The notes beneath the pieces are model-generated. The model saw only the letters and a list, made by a program, of their open reading frames with translations. It made no database searches and had not been told where the DNA came from. Below are positions 47,375 through 54,516 of a stretch of 64,000 bases of DNA, piece by piece. Origin of the DNA: Flavobacterium cupreum (lineage in GTDB: Bacteria; Bacteroidota; Bacteroidia; Flavobacteriales; Flavobacteriaceae); contig NZ_QWDM01000008.1 in the NCBI RefSeq assembly GCF_003996965.1, forward strand, positions 124,001-188,000, written 5' to 3'. How positions within the stretch are numbered: the first letter of the stretch is position 1; the number at the start of each line of letters is the position of its first letter. The position numbers and the translations under genes are program-made.

Positions 47375-47630
47375 AGAAAATAGAGTATAGAATAAAGAGT
47401 ATAGAATAAAGAGTATAGAATAAAGAGTATAGAATAAAGAGTATAAAATTAAGAGTATAAAATTAAGAGTATAGAAAATAGAGTATAGAATAAAGATTCT
47501 TATCTCTGAACATAAAAAAAGAGTCAGGACTTATTAATTTCGTCTTGACTCTTTCTTCTTATATCTATTTTATAAAGTCTATTTTCTATACTCTATTTTC
47601 TCTATACCCTTTATTCTATATTCTTAAAAA
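47373..47630. repeat. Tandem GAGTATAGAATAAA repeats with an inverted set opposite
   Basis: From about 47380 to 47495 a 15-bp unit (AGAGTATAGAATAAA and variants) is repeated about eight times. From about 47565 to 47625 reverse-complement versions occur (TCTATTTTCTATACTC, TTTATTCTATATTC). The two sets flank the terminator hairpin, so the transcript could fold as one long duplex. It is not CRISPR: there are no spacers. Confidence 0.8.
47518..47554. terminator. Bidirectional terminator before gpsA
   Basis: AAAGAGTCAGGAC (47518-47530) pairs with GTCTTGACTCTTT (47542-47554), 13 bp with one wobble, with A-run and T-rich flanks, between convergent genes. Confidence 0.85.
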
Positions 47631-47631
47631 T

Positions 47632-48627
47632 TTAGTCCAAAGACTCAGTAAGTTTCTTGAAAACCGATTTAGCGTCTTTACCTTCATATAGAATGCTGTA
47701 AACGGCGTCGATAATTGGCGTTTTGGCACCGTAACCCTGATTTAGTTTGTAGGCACTTTTGGTGGCGTAGTACCCTTCGGCAACCATGCTCATCTCCATC
47801 ATCGCACTTTTTACGGTGTATCCTTTTCCGATCATGTTTCCGAACATCCTGTTTCTTGAAAATACAGAGTATCCCGTAACCAATAAATCGCCTAAATAAG
47901 CGGAATCATTGATGTTACGTTTCATTTTATGTACTTTTCGGATGAATTTCTTCATTTCGCGAATTCCGTTACTCATCATCACCGACTGAAAATTATCTCC
48001 ATAACCTAATCCATGCGCGATTCCGGCAGCAATAGCGTAAATGTTTTTAAGCATGGCAGCATATTCGGTACCGATAATGTCATCTGAAATTTTGGCTTTA
48101 ATGTAATTTCCGGAAAGGGATTTCGCAACAATGCTGGCTTTGTCAGGATCGCCACAGGCAATGGTCAGGTAGGAAAGTCTTTCTAATGCCACTTCTTCTG
48201 CGTGGCAAGGACCCGTGATTACACCAATGTTATAATACGGAATGTCGTATTGAATATGGAAATGTTCCCCAACAATTAAACTGGTTTCCGGAACAATACC
48301 TTTAATAGCAGAGAAAATAATTTTATCGGCTAGAGACACTGTCAGGTTTTTGAGTTCTGCGTCCAGGAAAGCAGAAGGAATAGCAAAAATTACATAATCT
48401 GCATATGCAACAGCTTCATTGATATTATTGGTCAGTTTAAGTTTTTTGGTGTCAAATTCTACCGAACTTAAATAATTTGGATTGTGTTTGTATTTTTCAA
48501 TGTGTTCTATGGCAGCATCGTTGCGCATGTACCACGCAATTTCGGAAAGATTTACACAAAGCATTTTTGCAATTGCCGTAGCCCAACTTCCTCCTCCAAT
48601 TACTGCAAATTTTAAATTTTCGCTCAT
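47632..48627 (-). CDS. gpsA: Glycerol-3-phosphate dehydrogenase [NAD(P)+]
   Basis: GpsA reduces dihydroxyacetone phosphate to sn-glycerol 3-phosphate for phospholipid synthesis. The 331-residue protein starts with the Rossmann motif VIGGGSWATAIAKML and contains VITGPCHAEEVALERLSYLTIA, which is read in parts. The catalytic Lys region is AAMLKNIYAIAAGIAHGLGYGDN, followed by YLGDLLVTGYSVFSRNRMFG. A good promoter lies upstream. Confidence 0.96.
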   Translation of the reverse strand: MSENLKFAVIGGGSWATAIAKMLCVNLSEIAWYMRNDAAIEHIEKYKHNPNYLSSVEFDTKKLKLTNNINEAVAYADYVIFAIPSAFLDAELKNLTVSLADKIIFSAIKGIVPETSLIVGEHFHIQYDIPYYNIGVITGPCHAEEVALERLSYLTIACGDPDKASIVAKSLSGNYIKAKISDDIIGTEYAAMLKNIYAIAAGIAHGLGYGDNFQSVMMSNGIREMKKFIRKVHKMKRNINDSAYLGDLLVTGYSVFSRNRMFGNMIGKGYTVKSAMMEMSMVAEGYYATKSAYKLNQGYGAKTPIIDAVYSILYEGKDAKSVFKKLTESLD

Positions 48628-48645
48628 TATTTTAATAATTTAAAA

Positions 48646-48677
48646 CAAAAGTACTTAATAATGTAGTAATAATACAA
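48646..48677 (-). promoter_or_regulatory. Bacteroidota-type promoter of gpsA
   Basis: On the minus strand TTG (48675-48677), 21 bases, then TACTTTTG (48646-48653) match the consensus; the gpsA ATG is at 48627. Confidence 0.7.
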
Positions 48678-48769
48678 AATCTGATTTAAGAAATTTAAAA
48701 ACACGCTGTAATTGCAATGGTTTTCAGGGACTTTAGAAGAATGTAAAAAATATTTTAACAAGTACACAA

Positions 48770-48899
48770 TAATTTTGTGATCCCTGCGTTGTAAGTAATT
48801 ATAAATTAGAATTTTAATGAGTTTAGCACAAATTGAGTTAGTTAGTTTTGTTTTAGTATTTTAAAAGGCGTTCCTAAATAAATTAAGAACGCCTTTTTT
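48770..48899 (+). ncRNA. Candidate small RNA (orphan promoter element and terminator)
   Basis: A TAATTTTG -7 element (48770-48777) is followed about 85 bases later by a strong plus-strand terminator, AAAAGGCGTTC (48863-48873) with GAACGCCTTTT (48887-48897) and T to 48899. No annotated gene lies between. The predicted transcript is about 115 nt. It contains a possible 15-codon frame (48817-48864, MSLAQIELVSFVLVF) whose stop touches the terminator stem. It could be an sRNA or a microprotein mRNA. No -33 TTG is clear. Confidence 0.35.
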
Positions 48900-48918
48900 G
48901 ATTTAAATATTCAAAACA

Positions 48919-48993
48919 AATTCCAATTTTTAAATTCCAAATTCCAATAGTACATGTGCCTTTGGAATTTAGAATTTAAAAAAATTGGAATTT
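48919..48993 (-). terminator. Hairpin after the alcohol dehydrogenase gene
   Basis: ATTCCAATTTTTAAATTC and TTCCAAATTCCAA arms are inverted as TTTGGAATTTAGAATTT and AATTGGAAT, giving a long A/T-rich stem. The motif is shared with 14811-14858. It ends the minus-strand dehydrogenase transcript. Confidence 0.7.
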
Positions 48994-48995
48994 TA

Positions 48996-50153
48996 TTAAT
49001 AACTCATTTCCACAATAGCTTTTACTTTGTCTAAAGTAACCAATTGTTTTTCTCCCAGACCTTTCCAGCCTCTTTCGTCAAAACGGTTTACAATGAAATC
49101 AGCGGTTTTATCGTAGTCGTTGGTGTATTGCGATAATTTGGTATCCATTCCCATAGTGTGGAAGAAAGCTACCGTTTGATTGATCGCTTCTTTTGCCACT
49201 TCGTCATCAGAACCGTTTAAGTTGAAAATACGTCTTCCGTATTGTGCTAGTTTTTCTTTTTTGGTGTCAAACATCACGTGGTACAAACTTGGACCTACAA
49301 TCGCCAGGGTTCTGGCATGATCGATACCGTATAAAGCGGTTAATTCATGACCAATCATATGGGTGGCCCAATCGGAAGGAACTCCTTTTTGAATCAGTCC
49401 GTTTAACGCCATCGTACAGCTCCACATAAAGTTCGAGGCCAAAGCATAATCTGTTGGATTTTCTACGACTTTTGGACCAACTTCAATTAAAGTCTGTAAA
49501 ATTCCTTCGGCAATCCTGTCCTGCAAATAACCTTCATGCGGATAGGTTAGGTATTGTTCCATAACGTGGGTGTAGGCATCTACAACACCGTTTTGAATTT
49601 GTCTTTTTGGCAAAGATTCAATAACCGTTGGATCACAAATAGAGAATTTTGGAAATAAAGCACTTCCGCCGGAAGCTAATTTTTCCTGAGTTGCTTTAAT
49701 TGTTACGACATATCCGGAATTCATTTCGCTTCCCGTTGCTGGCAATGTCAAAATAGTTCCAAATGGTACTGCATTTTCTTTAATCAACAGACGTTTTTGT
49801 AAAATATCAATTGGGTTTCCGTTAAAATTAACGGCAGCCGAAATAAATTTCACACCATCAATAACAGAGCCACCGCCAACAGCCAGGATAAAGTCGATTT
49901 TTTCGGCTTTAATCACTTCGACAGCTTTCATCAGCGTTTCAAAATGTGGATTGGGTTCAATTCCTCCAAATTCCACGATTTCAAAACCTTTTAAGTTTTG
50001 GATTACCTGTTCGTGAATTCCGTTTTTAAAAATACTTCCACCGCCATAAGCCAATAATATTTTAGCATCTTTTGGAACTAAAGTCGAAAGTTTTTCAATT
50101 TGTCCTTTTCCGAAGATTAAATTCGTCGGATTATATAATTCAAAGTTTAGCAT
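48996..50153 (-). CDS. yqhD: Iron-dependent alcohol dehydrogenase (YqhD/BdhA-like)
   Basis: The 385-residue protein belongs to the group III metal-dependent dehydrogenases and is closest in look to YqhD/butanol dehydrogenase. It has the NAD(P) loop AVGGGSVIDGVKF and the metal ligands DAYTHVMEQY, PSDWATHMIGHELTA and YGIDHARTLAIVGP. It probably reduces short aldehydes with NADPH. It is transcribed apart from the DJ-1 gene next door, although both could serve aldehyde or electrophile detoxification. Confidence 0.93.
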   Translation of the reverse strand: MLNFELYNPTNLIFGKGQIEKLSTLVPKDAKILLAYGGGSIFKNGIHEQVIQNLKGFEIVEFGGIEPNPHFETLMKAVEVIKAEKIDFILAVGGGSVIDGVKFISAAVNFNGNPIDILQKRLLIKENAVPFGTILTLPATGSEMNSGYVVTIKATQEKLASGGSALFPKFSICDPTVIESLPKRQIQNGVVDAYTHVMEQYLTYPHEGYLQDRIAEGILQTLIEVGPKVVENPTDYALASNFMWSCTMALNGLIQKGVPSDWATHMIGHELTALYGIDHARTLAIVGPSLYHVMFDTKKEKLAQYGRRIFNLNGSDDEVAKEAINQTVAFFHTMGMDTKLSQYTNDYDKTADFIVNRFDERGWKGLGEKQLVTLDKVKAIVEMSY

Positions 50154-50190
50154 GTTTTTTTCTTTTTTTTATAGGTGCTAAGCTGCTAAG

Positions 50191-50240
50191 TCTCTAAGGT
50201 TCTAAGGTTTTCAAACAGATTTACCTTAGAACCTTAGAGA
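50191..50240 (-). terminator. Repeat-derived hairpin after the DJ-1 gene
   Basis: An 18-bp perfect inverted repeat (50191-50208 with 50223-50240) is made of tandem TCTAAGGT units. On the minus strand a T-rich stretch does not follow directly, so terminator activity is uncertain. Confidence 0.55.
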
Positions 50241-50257
50241 ATTAGTAACTCAGAACC

Positions 50258-51022
50258 TTATTTATTTAATTGCTCCAGTAATTTCCCTGCTACCAATTTA
50301 GACGAAGCTGGATTTTGTCCTGTAATTAAAAGACCGTCTTCAACTGCATAAGGCTGCCAGTTTTCCCCTTTTGAGAATTTACCGCCATTTTGTGTTAGAG
50401 CATCTTCCAGTAAAAATGGAACCACTTTTGTTAAGCCAACCGCTTCTTCCTCTGTATTTGTAAATCCGGTTACTTTTTTACCTTTCACTAAATATTCGCC
50501 TTTTACTTTTACATTTTTCAAAACGGCAGGAGCATGACAAACAAATGCAACCGGTTTATTGTGCGTGTAAAAAGATTCGATTAAGGCAATTGAATTTTTA
50601 TCTTCCACTAAATCCCAAAGTGGTCCGTGACCTCCCGGATAGAATACAGCGTCGTAATCTTTCTGGTTGATCGTCGAAAGTTTATGAGTGTTTTTTAGTT
50701 TTTCCTGTAATGTTTTATCAGCATCGAAACGTTTGGTGTCTTCTGTCGCAGAAGCCGGATCCGCGCTTTTAGGATCAATTGGCGGCTGACCTCCCAGTGG
50801 AGAGGCGATTGTAATTTCAATACCCTGATCTAATAATTCATAATAAGGTGCAGCAAATTCTTCTGACCAGAATCCTGTTTTTTCTCCTGTGTTGCCCAGT
50901 TTATCGTTACTGGTCACAACAAATAATACTTTTTTCATACCTTTTTTATTTGATTTTTGAGCGGTAGCAGAAAAGCTAACGGCTGTGAATGCTATAGTTA
51001 CGAGTAATGCTATTTTTTTCAT
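50258..51022 (-). CDS. Exported DJ-1/PfpI (Hsp31/glyoxalase III-like) protein
   Basis: The 254-residue protein has a signal peptide (MKKIALLVTIAFTAVSFSATAQ) before a complete DJ-1/PfpI domain. The nucleophile elbow is AFVCHAPAVL and the upstream motif is FYPGGHGPLWDL, with an early acidic residue in FWSEEFAAPYYEL. Family members detoxify methylglyoxal or act as holdases; the signal peptide places this one in the periplasm, which is unusual. It is divergent from a LysR regulator, its probable controller. A TAAATTTG -7 element lies on the minus strand at 51040-51047. Confidence 0.9.
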   Translation of the reverse strand: MKKIALLVTIAFTAVSFSATAQKSNKKGMKKVLFVVTSNDKLGNTGEKTGFWSEEFAAPYYELLDQGIEITIASPLGGQPPIDPKSADPASATEDTKRFDADKTLQEKLKNTHKLSTINQKDYDAVFYPGGHGPLWDLVEDKNSIALIESFYTHNKPVAFVCHAPAVLKNVKVKGEYLVKGKKVTGFTNTEEEAVGLTKVVPFLLEDALTQNGGKFSKGENWQPYAVEDGLLITGQNPASSKLVAGKLLEQLNK

Positions 51023-51081
51023 ATTGTTTGATTTTTATACAAATTTACGGCAATAGTGATATCAGTAAAAATAAAATAAAC

Positions 51082-51089
51082 TATGTTTG
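51082..51089 (+). promoter_or_regulatory. -7 element of the LysR gene, facing the DJ-1 promoter
   Basis: TATGTTTG fits TAnnTTTG, 20 bases before the LysR ATG; the minus-strand TAAATTTG (51040-51047) is 35 bp away. The two promoters overlap back to back, the usual layout for LysR control of a divergent target. Confidence 0.5.
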
Positions 51090-51108
51090 TTATAAATTTA
51101 TTTATATC

Positions 51109-52014
51109 ATGGTAAATCTAGAATGGTACAGAACCTTTAAGTCGGTTTATAAAAACGGCAATTTTTCTATTGCCGCCAAAGAATTGTTTATGAGTCAGCC
51201 CGCTGTAAGTCAGCAGATTTCAATGCTGGAAGCTCACGTGGGAAATAAATTATTTAATCGAAAGTCGAAAGGCGTAGAAGCTACCGAGTACGGTAAGTTA
51301 CTCAATAATTTAATTATTGATGCGCTGGATCGTCTGGAAAATGTCGAAACCACTTTTAGGGCAAAAGCCCAGGATTCCGTTCGGTTGATTTCGGTTGGAG
51401 TTTCAAAAGATTTGTTCAATAGTGTGGGAAGTACCTTAATTTCAAAATTCGACTTTATAGATTTCACTTTTGGAGATAATGATGCGCTTTTCGCTCTGGT
51501 TGATGCTAAAAAACTGGATTTCGCAATCGTAACCAAGCAATTTGAAACCTTTGATACGATTTATGAAATTGTTGGAAAAATAAAGCTGGTCATGGTGGCA
51601 CCGGTAAATTTAGATGCAGAAAAATTTCGTCAGATCTTAAAAACCGATAATTACACAGCCACGGAACAATGGCTTAATGAACAAAAGTGGTATTGCCATG
51701 ACGCGAGAATTTCACATATAAAATTATTCTGGTTACATGCTTTTAATAAAAAAAGACCCTCAATGGTTCCTAATTATATTATTCCGTCTGAATCTGAAAT
51801 GCTCGAAATGTTGTCCAGAAATTCGGGAGTTGCGATAACCTGGAATTGTAATGCGAGACGATACATTAAGGAAAATAAACTGCAGCTGTTATGGAATAGT
51901 TTCCATGTGCCGGAAGAATTTGTATATGTACTAGCGACTAAAAACAACAATGTAGATTCCTTTTTTGATAGTATTTCGAAAGAATTAAAATTATTTTTTG
52001 GTAACAGGTTGTAA
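51109..52014 (+). CDS. LysR-family transcriptional regulator
   Basis: The 301-residue protein has an N-terminal LysR helix-turn-helix (FKSVYKNGNFSIAAKELFMSQPAVSQQISMLEAHVG, in parts) and a C-terminal substrate-binding domain with two alpha/beta lobes. ATG 51109 (MVNLEWYR) is used; the longer frame from 51007 runs into the divergent DJ-1 gene. By position it is expected to regulate the DJ-1/PfpI gene, perhaps in response to electrophiles. Confidence 0.93.
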   Translation: MVNLEWYRTFKSVYKNGNFSIAAKELFMSQPAVSQQISMLEAHVGNKLFNRKSKGVEATEYGKLLNNLIIDALDRLENVETTFRAKAQDSVRLISVGVSKDLFNSVGSTLISKFDFIDFTFGDNDALFALVDAKKLDFAIVTKQFETFDTIYEIVGKIKLVMVAPVNLDAEKFRQILKTDNYTATEQWLNEQKWYCHDARISHIKLFWLHAFNKKRPSMVPNYIIPSESEMLEMLSRNSGVAITWNCNARRYIKENKLQLLWNSFHVPEEFVYVLATKNNNVDSFFDSISKELKLFFGNRL

Positions 52015-52082
52015 TTTGAATCATGGTTTTTAATTGAAGTGTTGTTATCTTTTAAAAAAGTATGAAAATTCTTCTTTTTGTT

Positions 52083-52112
52083 TTGAGTTTAGCGGTTAAA
52101 TGGATAATTTTG
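52083..52112 (+). promoter_or_regulatory. Bacteroidota-type promoter of the PKD lipoprotein gene
   Basis: TTG (52083-52085), 19 bases, then TAATTTTG (52105-52112) match the consensus exactly; ATG is at 52139. Confidence 0.75.
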
Positions 52113-52138
52113 ACAAACCAACACTAAACTTAACAATC

Positions 52139-52495
52139 ATGAAAAAGCTTACAACAATTTTAATGCTTACGCTGGTGTTTTTTATGACTAATTCCTGCAG
52201 TAAACATGACGACGAGGTGATAATAGATTGCCTGGCCGAATCAATTTATATTAAGTTACATAATTCTACCGATGCGGTTAATCCTAAACTCATGAATTAT
52301 TCCGTTGAATATACGGGAACAGGAACTTTAAGCGCAGTAAAGTGGAACTTTGGGGATGGCAGCACCGGAACCGGTACAACTGTCGCCCATATATATGCCT
52401 CTCCAGGAACCTATGAGGCTAAAGCTGATGTTACAGTTAAGAAAAATGGTTCAGAATGTACTTCGAGCCCCAAGCGAACCGTGACGGTGGAGTAG
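52139..52495 (+). CDS. Small PKD-domain lipoprotein
   Basis: The 118-residue protein has a lipoprotein signal (lipobox-like TNSC) and a single PKD/Ig domain with the typical WNFGDGSTGTGTTVAHIYASPGTY core, read in parts. It is probably a surface- or periplasm-exposed binding protein of unknown partner. ATG 52139 is chosen because the longer frame from 52100 starts inside the promoter. Confidence 0.8.
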   Translation: MKKLTTILMLTLVFFMTNSCSKHDDEVIIDCLAESIYIKLHNSTDAVNPKLMNYSVEYTGTGTLSAVKWNFGDGSTGTGTTVAHIYASPGTYEAKADVTVKKNGSECTSSPKRTVTVE

Positions 52496-52521
52496 GAAGC
52501 TAATTGAAAAGAAATATTCAG

Positions 52522-52574
52522 GAGAGTCAGTTTTATCGTTTATGCTTGTGCAATAAATAATGAAATTGACTCTC
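52522..52574 (+). other. Long imperfect hairpin before the Nudix regulator
   Basis: GAGAGTCA (52522-52529) pairs with TGACTCTC (52567-52574), and the stem continues inward for about 20 bp with a few G-U wobbles and one mismatch around a CTTGTG loop. There is no T-run. It may end the lipoprotein transcript or act as an operator or RNA element next to the Nudix gene's -7 element. Confidence 0.6.
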
Positions 52575-52580
52575 ATTCGT

Positions 52581-52588
52581 TATATTTG
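52581..52588 (+). promoter_or_regulatory. -7 element of the Nudix regulator gene
   Basis: TATATTTG fits TAnnTTTG, 20 bases before ATG 52609. It overlaps the GTG at 52588, arguing against that earlier start. Confidence 0.5.
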
Positions 52589-52608
52589 TGAGATATGATT
52601 TTTTAAGT

Positions 52609-53301
52609 ATGGAGAATTTTCAAAATATTCGTATTGCTGTTGATGCCATTGTTTTTGGATATAAAAACAACAATTTGTATGTGCTTTTGATCGAACAGAA
52701 ATTTGGCTCAGCCGAAAAATATTGGGCTTTACCGGGAGGATTAGTAAAACCGGAAGAGTCTTTAAGCGACGCGGTCATAAGAGAATTGCATGAAGAAACC
52801 AATGTGCAGCTGACTTTCATGGAGCAGCTTTATACTTTCGGCGATGATATTAAGAGAGATTCCAGAAATCGTGTTATTTCGGTAGCCTATTATGCGCTGG
52901 TGGATGCTTCAAATCTGGAAATTAAGGCGGATACTGATGCCGAAAAAGTGCAGTGGTTTAAAATAGATGAAATTCCTTCTTTGGCTTTTGATCATAATTT
53001 AATAGTAAAAAGTGCAATCGCAAGACTAAAAGCAAAACTGACTTACGAACCTATTGGTTTCGATTTGCTGCCGGACGAATTCCTGTTTTCGGATCTTGAA
53101 AACCTGTATTGCACCATTCTGGAAAAAGAAATTGACCGGAGAAACTTCCGAAAAAAAATACTCAGTTACGGCTTTTTAGATCAGACGGAGCATTTTTCCC
53201 CGATAAAAATCGGTCGTCCGGCAAAACTTTTTAAATTTAATAAATTGAAATACAATGACTTATTAGAGAAAGGCTTTCATTTTGAAATAAAATTTGCTTA
53301 A
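52609..53301 (+). CDS. NrtR-like Nudix regulator with intact Nudix box
   Basis: The 230-residue protein has an N-terminal Nudix domain (about 5-140) and a C-terminal winged helix (about 150-230, with RRNFRKKIL and KGFHFEIKF). Unlike the two xyl-linked paralogues, its Nudix box is complete: GGLVKPEES followed by RELHEETNV, so it may hydrolyse or at least bind ADP-ribose-type ligands. NrtR proteins are repressors of NAD genes that respond to ADP-ribose. It is the first gene of a run with an M48 peptidase and a WGR helicase. Its likely targets are the palindromes at 59935-60006. Confidence 0.88.
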   Translation: MENFQNIRIAVDAIVFGYKNNNLYVLLIEQKFGSAEKYWALPGGLVKPEESLSDAVIRELHEETNVQLTFMEQLYTFGDDIKRDSRNRVISVAYYALVDASNLEIKADTDAEKVQWFKIDEIPSLAFDHNLIVKSAIARLKAKLTYEPIGFDLLPDEFLFSDLENLYCTILEKEIDRRNFRKKILSYGFLDQTEHFSPIKIGRPAKLFKFNKLKYNDLLEKGFHFEIKFA

Positions 53302-53306
53302 ACTAC

Positions 53307-54515
53307 ATGATAATGATTAAACCATTTCCATTCCATTCCGATTTAAGGGATTACTTTAAAAAGCAGGACAAAACCTGGTCCTGGTTTTCTGAGGAAAAGA
53401 TCAAAGCAGAGCAGCAAGAAGCCTTTAAAACAGATTTATTAAAAAATTCCTATAGAATAGATCCCGATACAGAACCAAAAGTGTATGAAATCCTGAATGT
53501 TGCAAAAGATAAATTGGGAATCATAGTTCCGATCACGATCTATCAATCACAAAGCATGGATGAAAATAATGCAGGAGTTGTTTTTTTTGAAAACGAAGCA
53601 CATATTATTTTATCAGGAACGATTTTAAAACTGCTTACCGAAGACGAATTGCTGGTCTTGTTCGGACATGAACTGTCTCATATTGTATTATTTAGTCTGG
53701 AAAATGGTGATTTTGAAATTACCAACAGAATTATCAATACCATTGCCAGCGACAGCAACAGCGAATTGTTTTATTATGAAACCGCAAGATTGTACCAGCT
53801 TTATACTGAATTGTTTTGTGATTTGGGCGCTTTGAAAGTGAGCGGAAGTCTGGAAACCACGATCCAGACTTTGGTAAAATTAAATACCGGTTTAGAAAAA
53901 GTTTCGGCAGAAAGTTATCTTAAACAAGCTAACGAAATTCTGGAACGAATAGAAAAAGGATCGAATGGAGAAACGCACCCGGAGAATTTTATTCGGGCAA
54001 AAGCTTTGGAAATTTTCGAAAAAGACAATTCCGGTTACTATTCGAAAACAGAAAAAATTATTTCGGGAAAAACCGATTTGCATCAACTGAACTTATTTAA
54101 TAAAAAACTGGTTTTTGATACTACAAAAGAGTTAATCTCCATTATTCTTAAACCAAAATGGACACAATCTGAATATTGCCATGCACTTTACAAACAATAT
54201 TTTACGAATTCAGCAATAAAAACCGACGCTTTTATTGATGCTGTTTTCAAACTGAAGATAGAAAACAGCAGGAAAAACTTAAAGGAATATTACGCTTATG
54301 TAATGCTTGATTTTGCCTTATGTGATCCTGATTTGAAAGAAGCATTTATCGGGCATATTTTGGATATTGGGGAGCAATTAAGCCTGCAGGAAGAAATGAA
54401 AACGATTCTGAAAAAGGAATTGAACCTTACGGAGAAAAACTATAAATCATTCGCTGAAAACTGCACGAAGACTTTAAATACTATTTTAGAATCAGACCAG
54501 GAAAACACTTATTAA
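53307..54515 (+). CDS. Cytoplasmic M48-like zinc metallopeptidase
   Basis: The 402-residue protein has the zinc motif H121-E-L-S-H125 (FGHELSHIVLF), a probable third ligand Glu in LYTELFCDLGA, and the downstream THPENFIRAKAL segment seen in M48 enzymes. There is no signal peptide or membrane helix, unlike HtpX or Oma1, so it should act in the cytoplasm. It follows the Nudix gene by 5 bp and precedes the helicase gene by 1 bp, so the three are one operon. A possible role is to process or activate a partner of the helicase; this is inference. Confidence 0.82.
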   Translation: MIMIKPFPFHSDLRDYFKKQDKTWSWFSEEKIKAEQQEAFKTDLLKNSYRIDPDTEPKVYEILNVAKDKLGIIVPITIYQSQSMDENNAGVVFFENEAHIILSGTILKLLTEDELLVLFGHELSHIVLFSLENGDFEITNRIINTIASDSNSELFYYETARLYQLYTELFCDLGALKVSGSLETTIQTLVKLNTGLEKVSAESYLKQANEILERIEKGSNGETHPENFIRAKALEIFEKDNSGYYSKTEKIISGKTDLHQLNLFNKKLVFDTTKELISIILKPKWTQSEYCHALYKQYFTNSAIKTDAFIDAVFKLKIENSRKNLKEYYAYVMLDFALCDPDLKEAFIGHILDIGEQLSLQEEMKTILKKELNLTEKNYKSFAENCTKTLNTILESDQENTY

Positions 54516-54516
54516 G

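Noticed and set aside
47373-47500. Possible CRISPR-like array
   Set aside because: Units are adjacent short tandem repeats of one sequence without spacers; no cas genes nearby.
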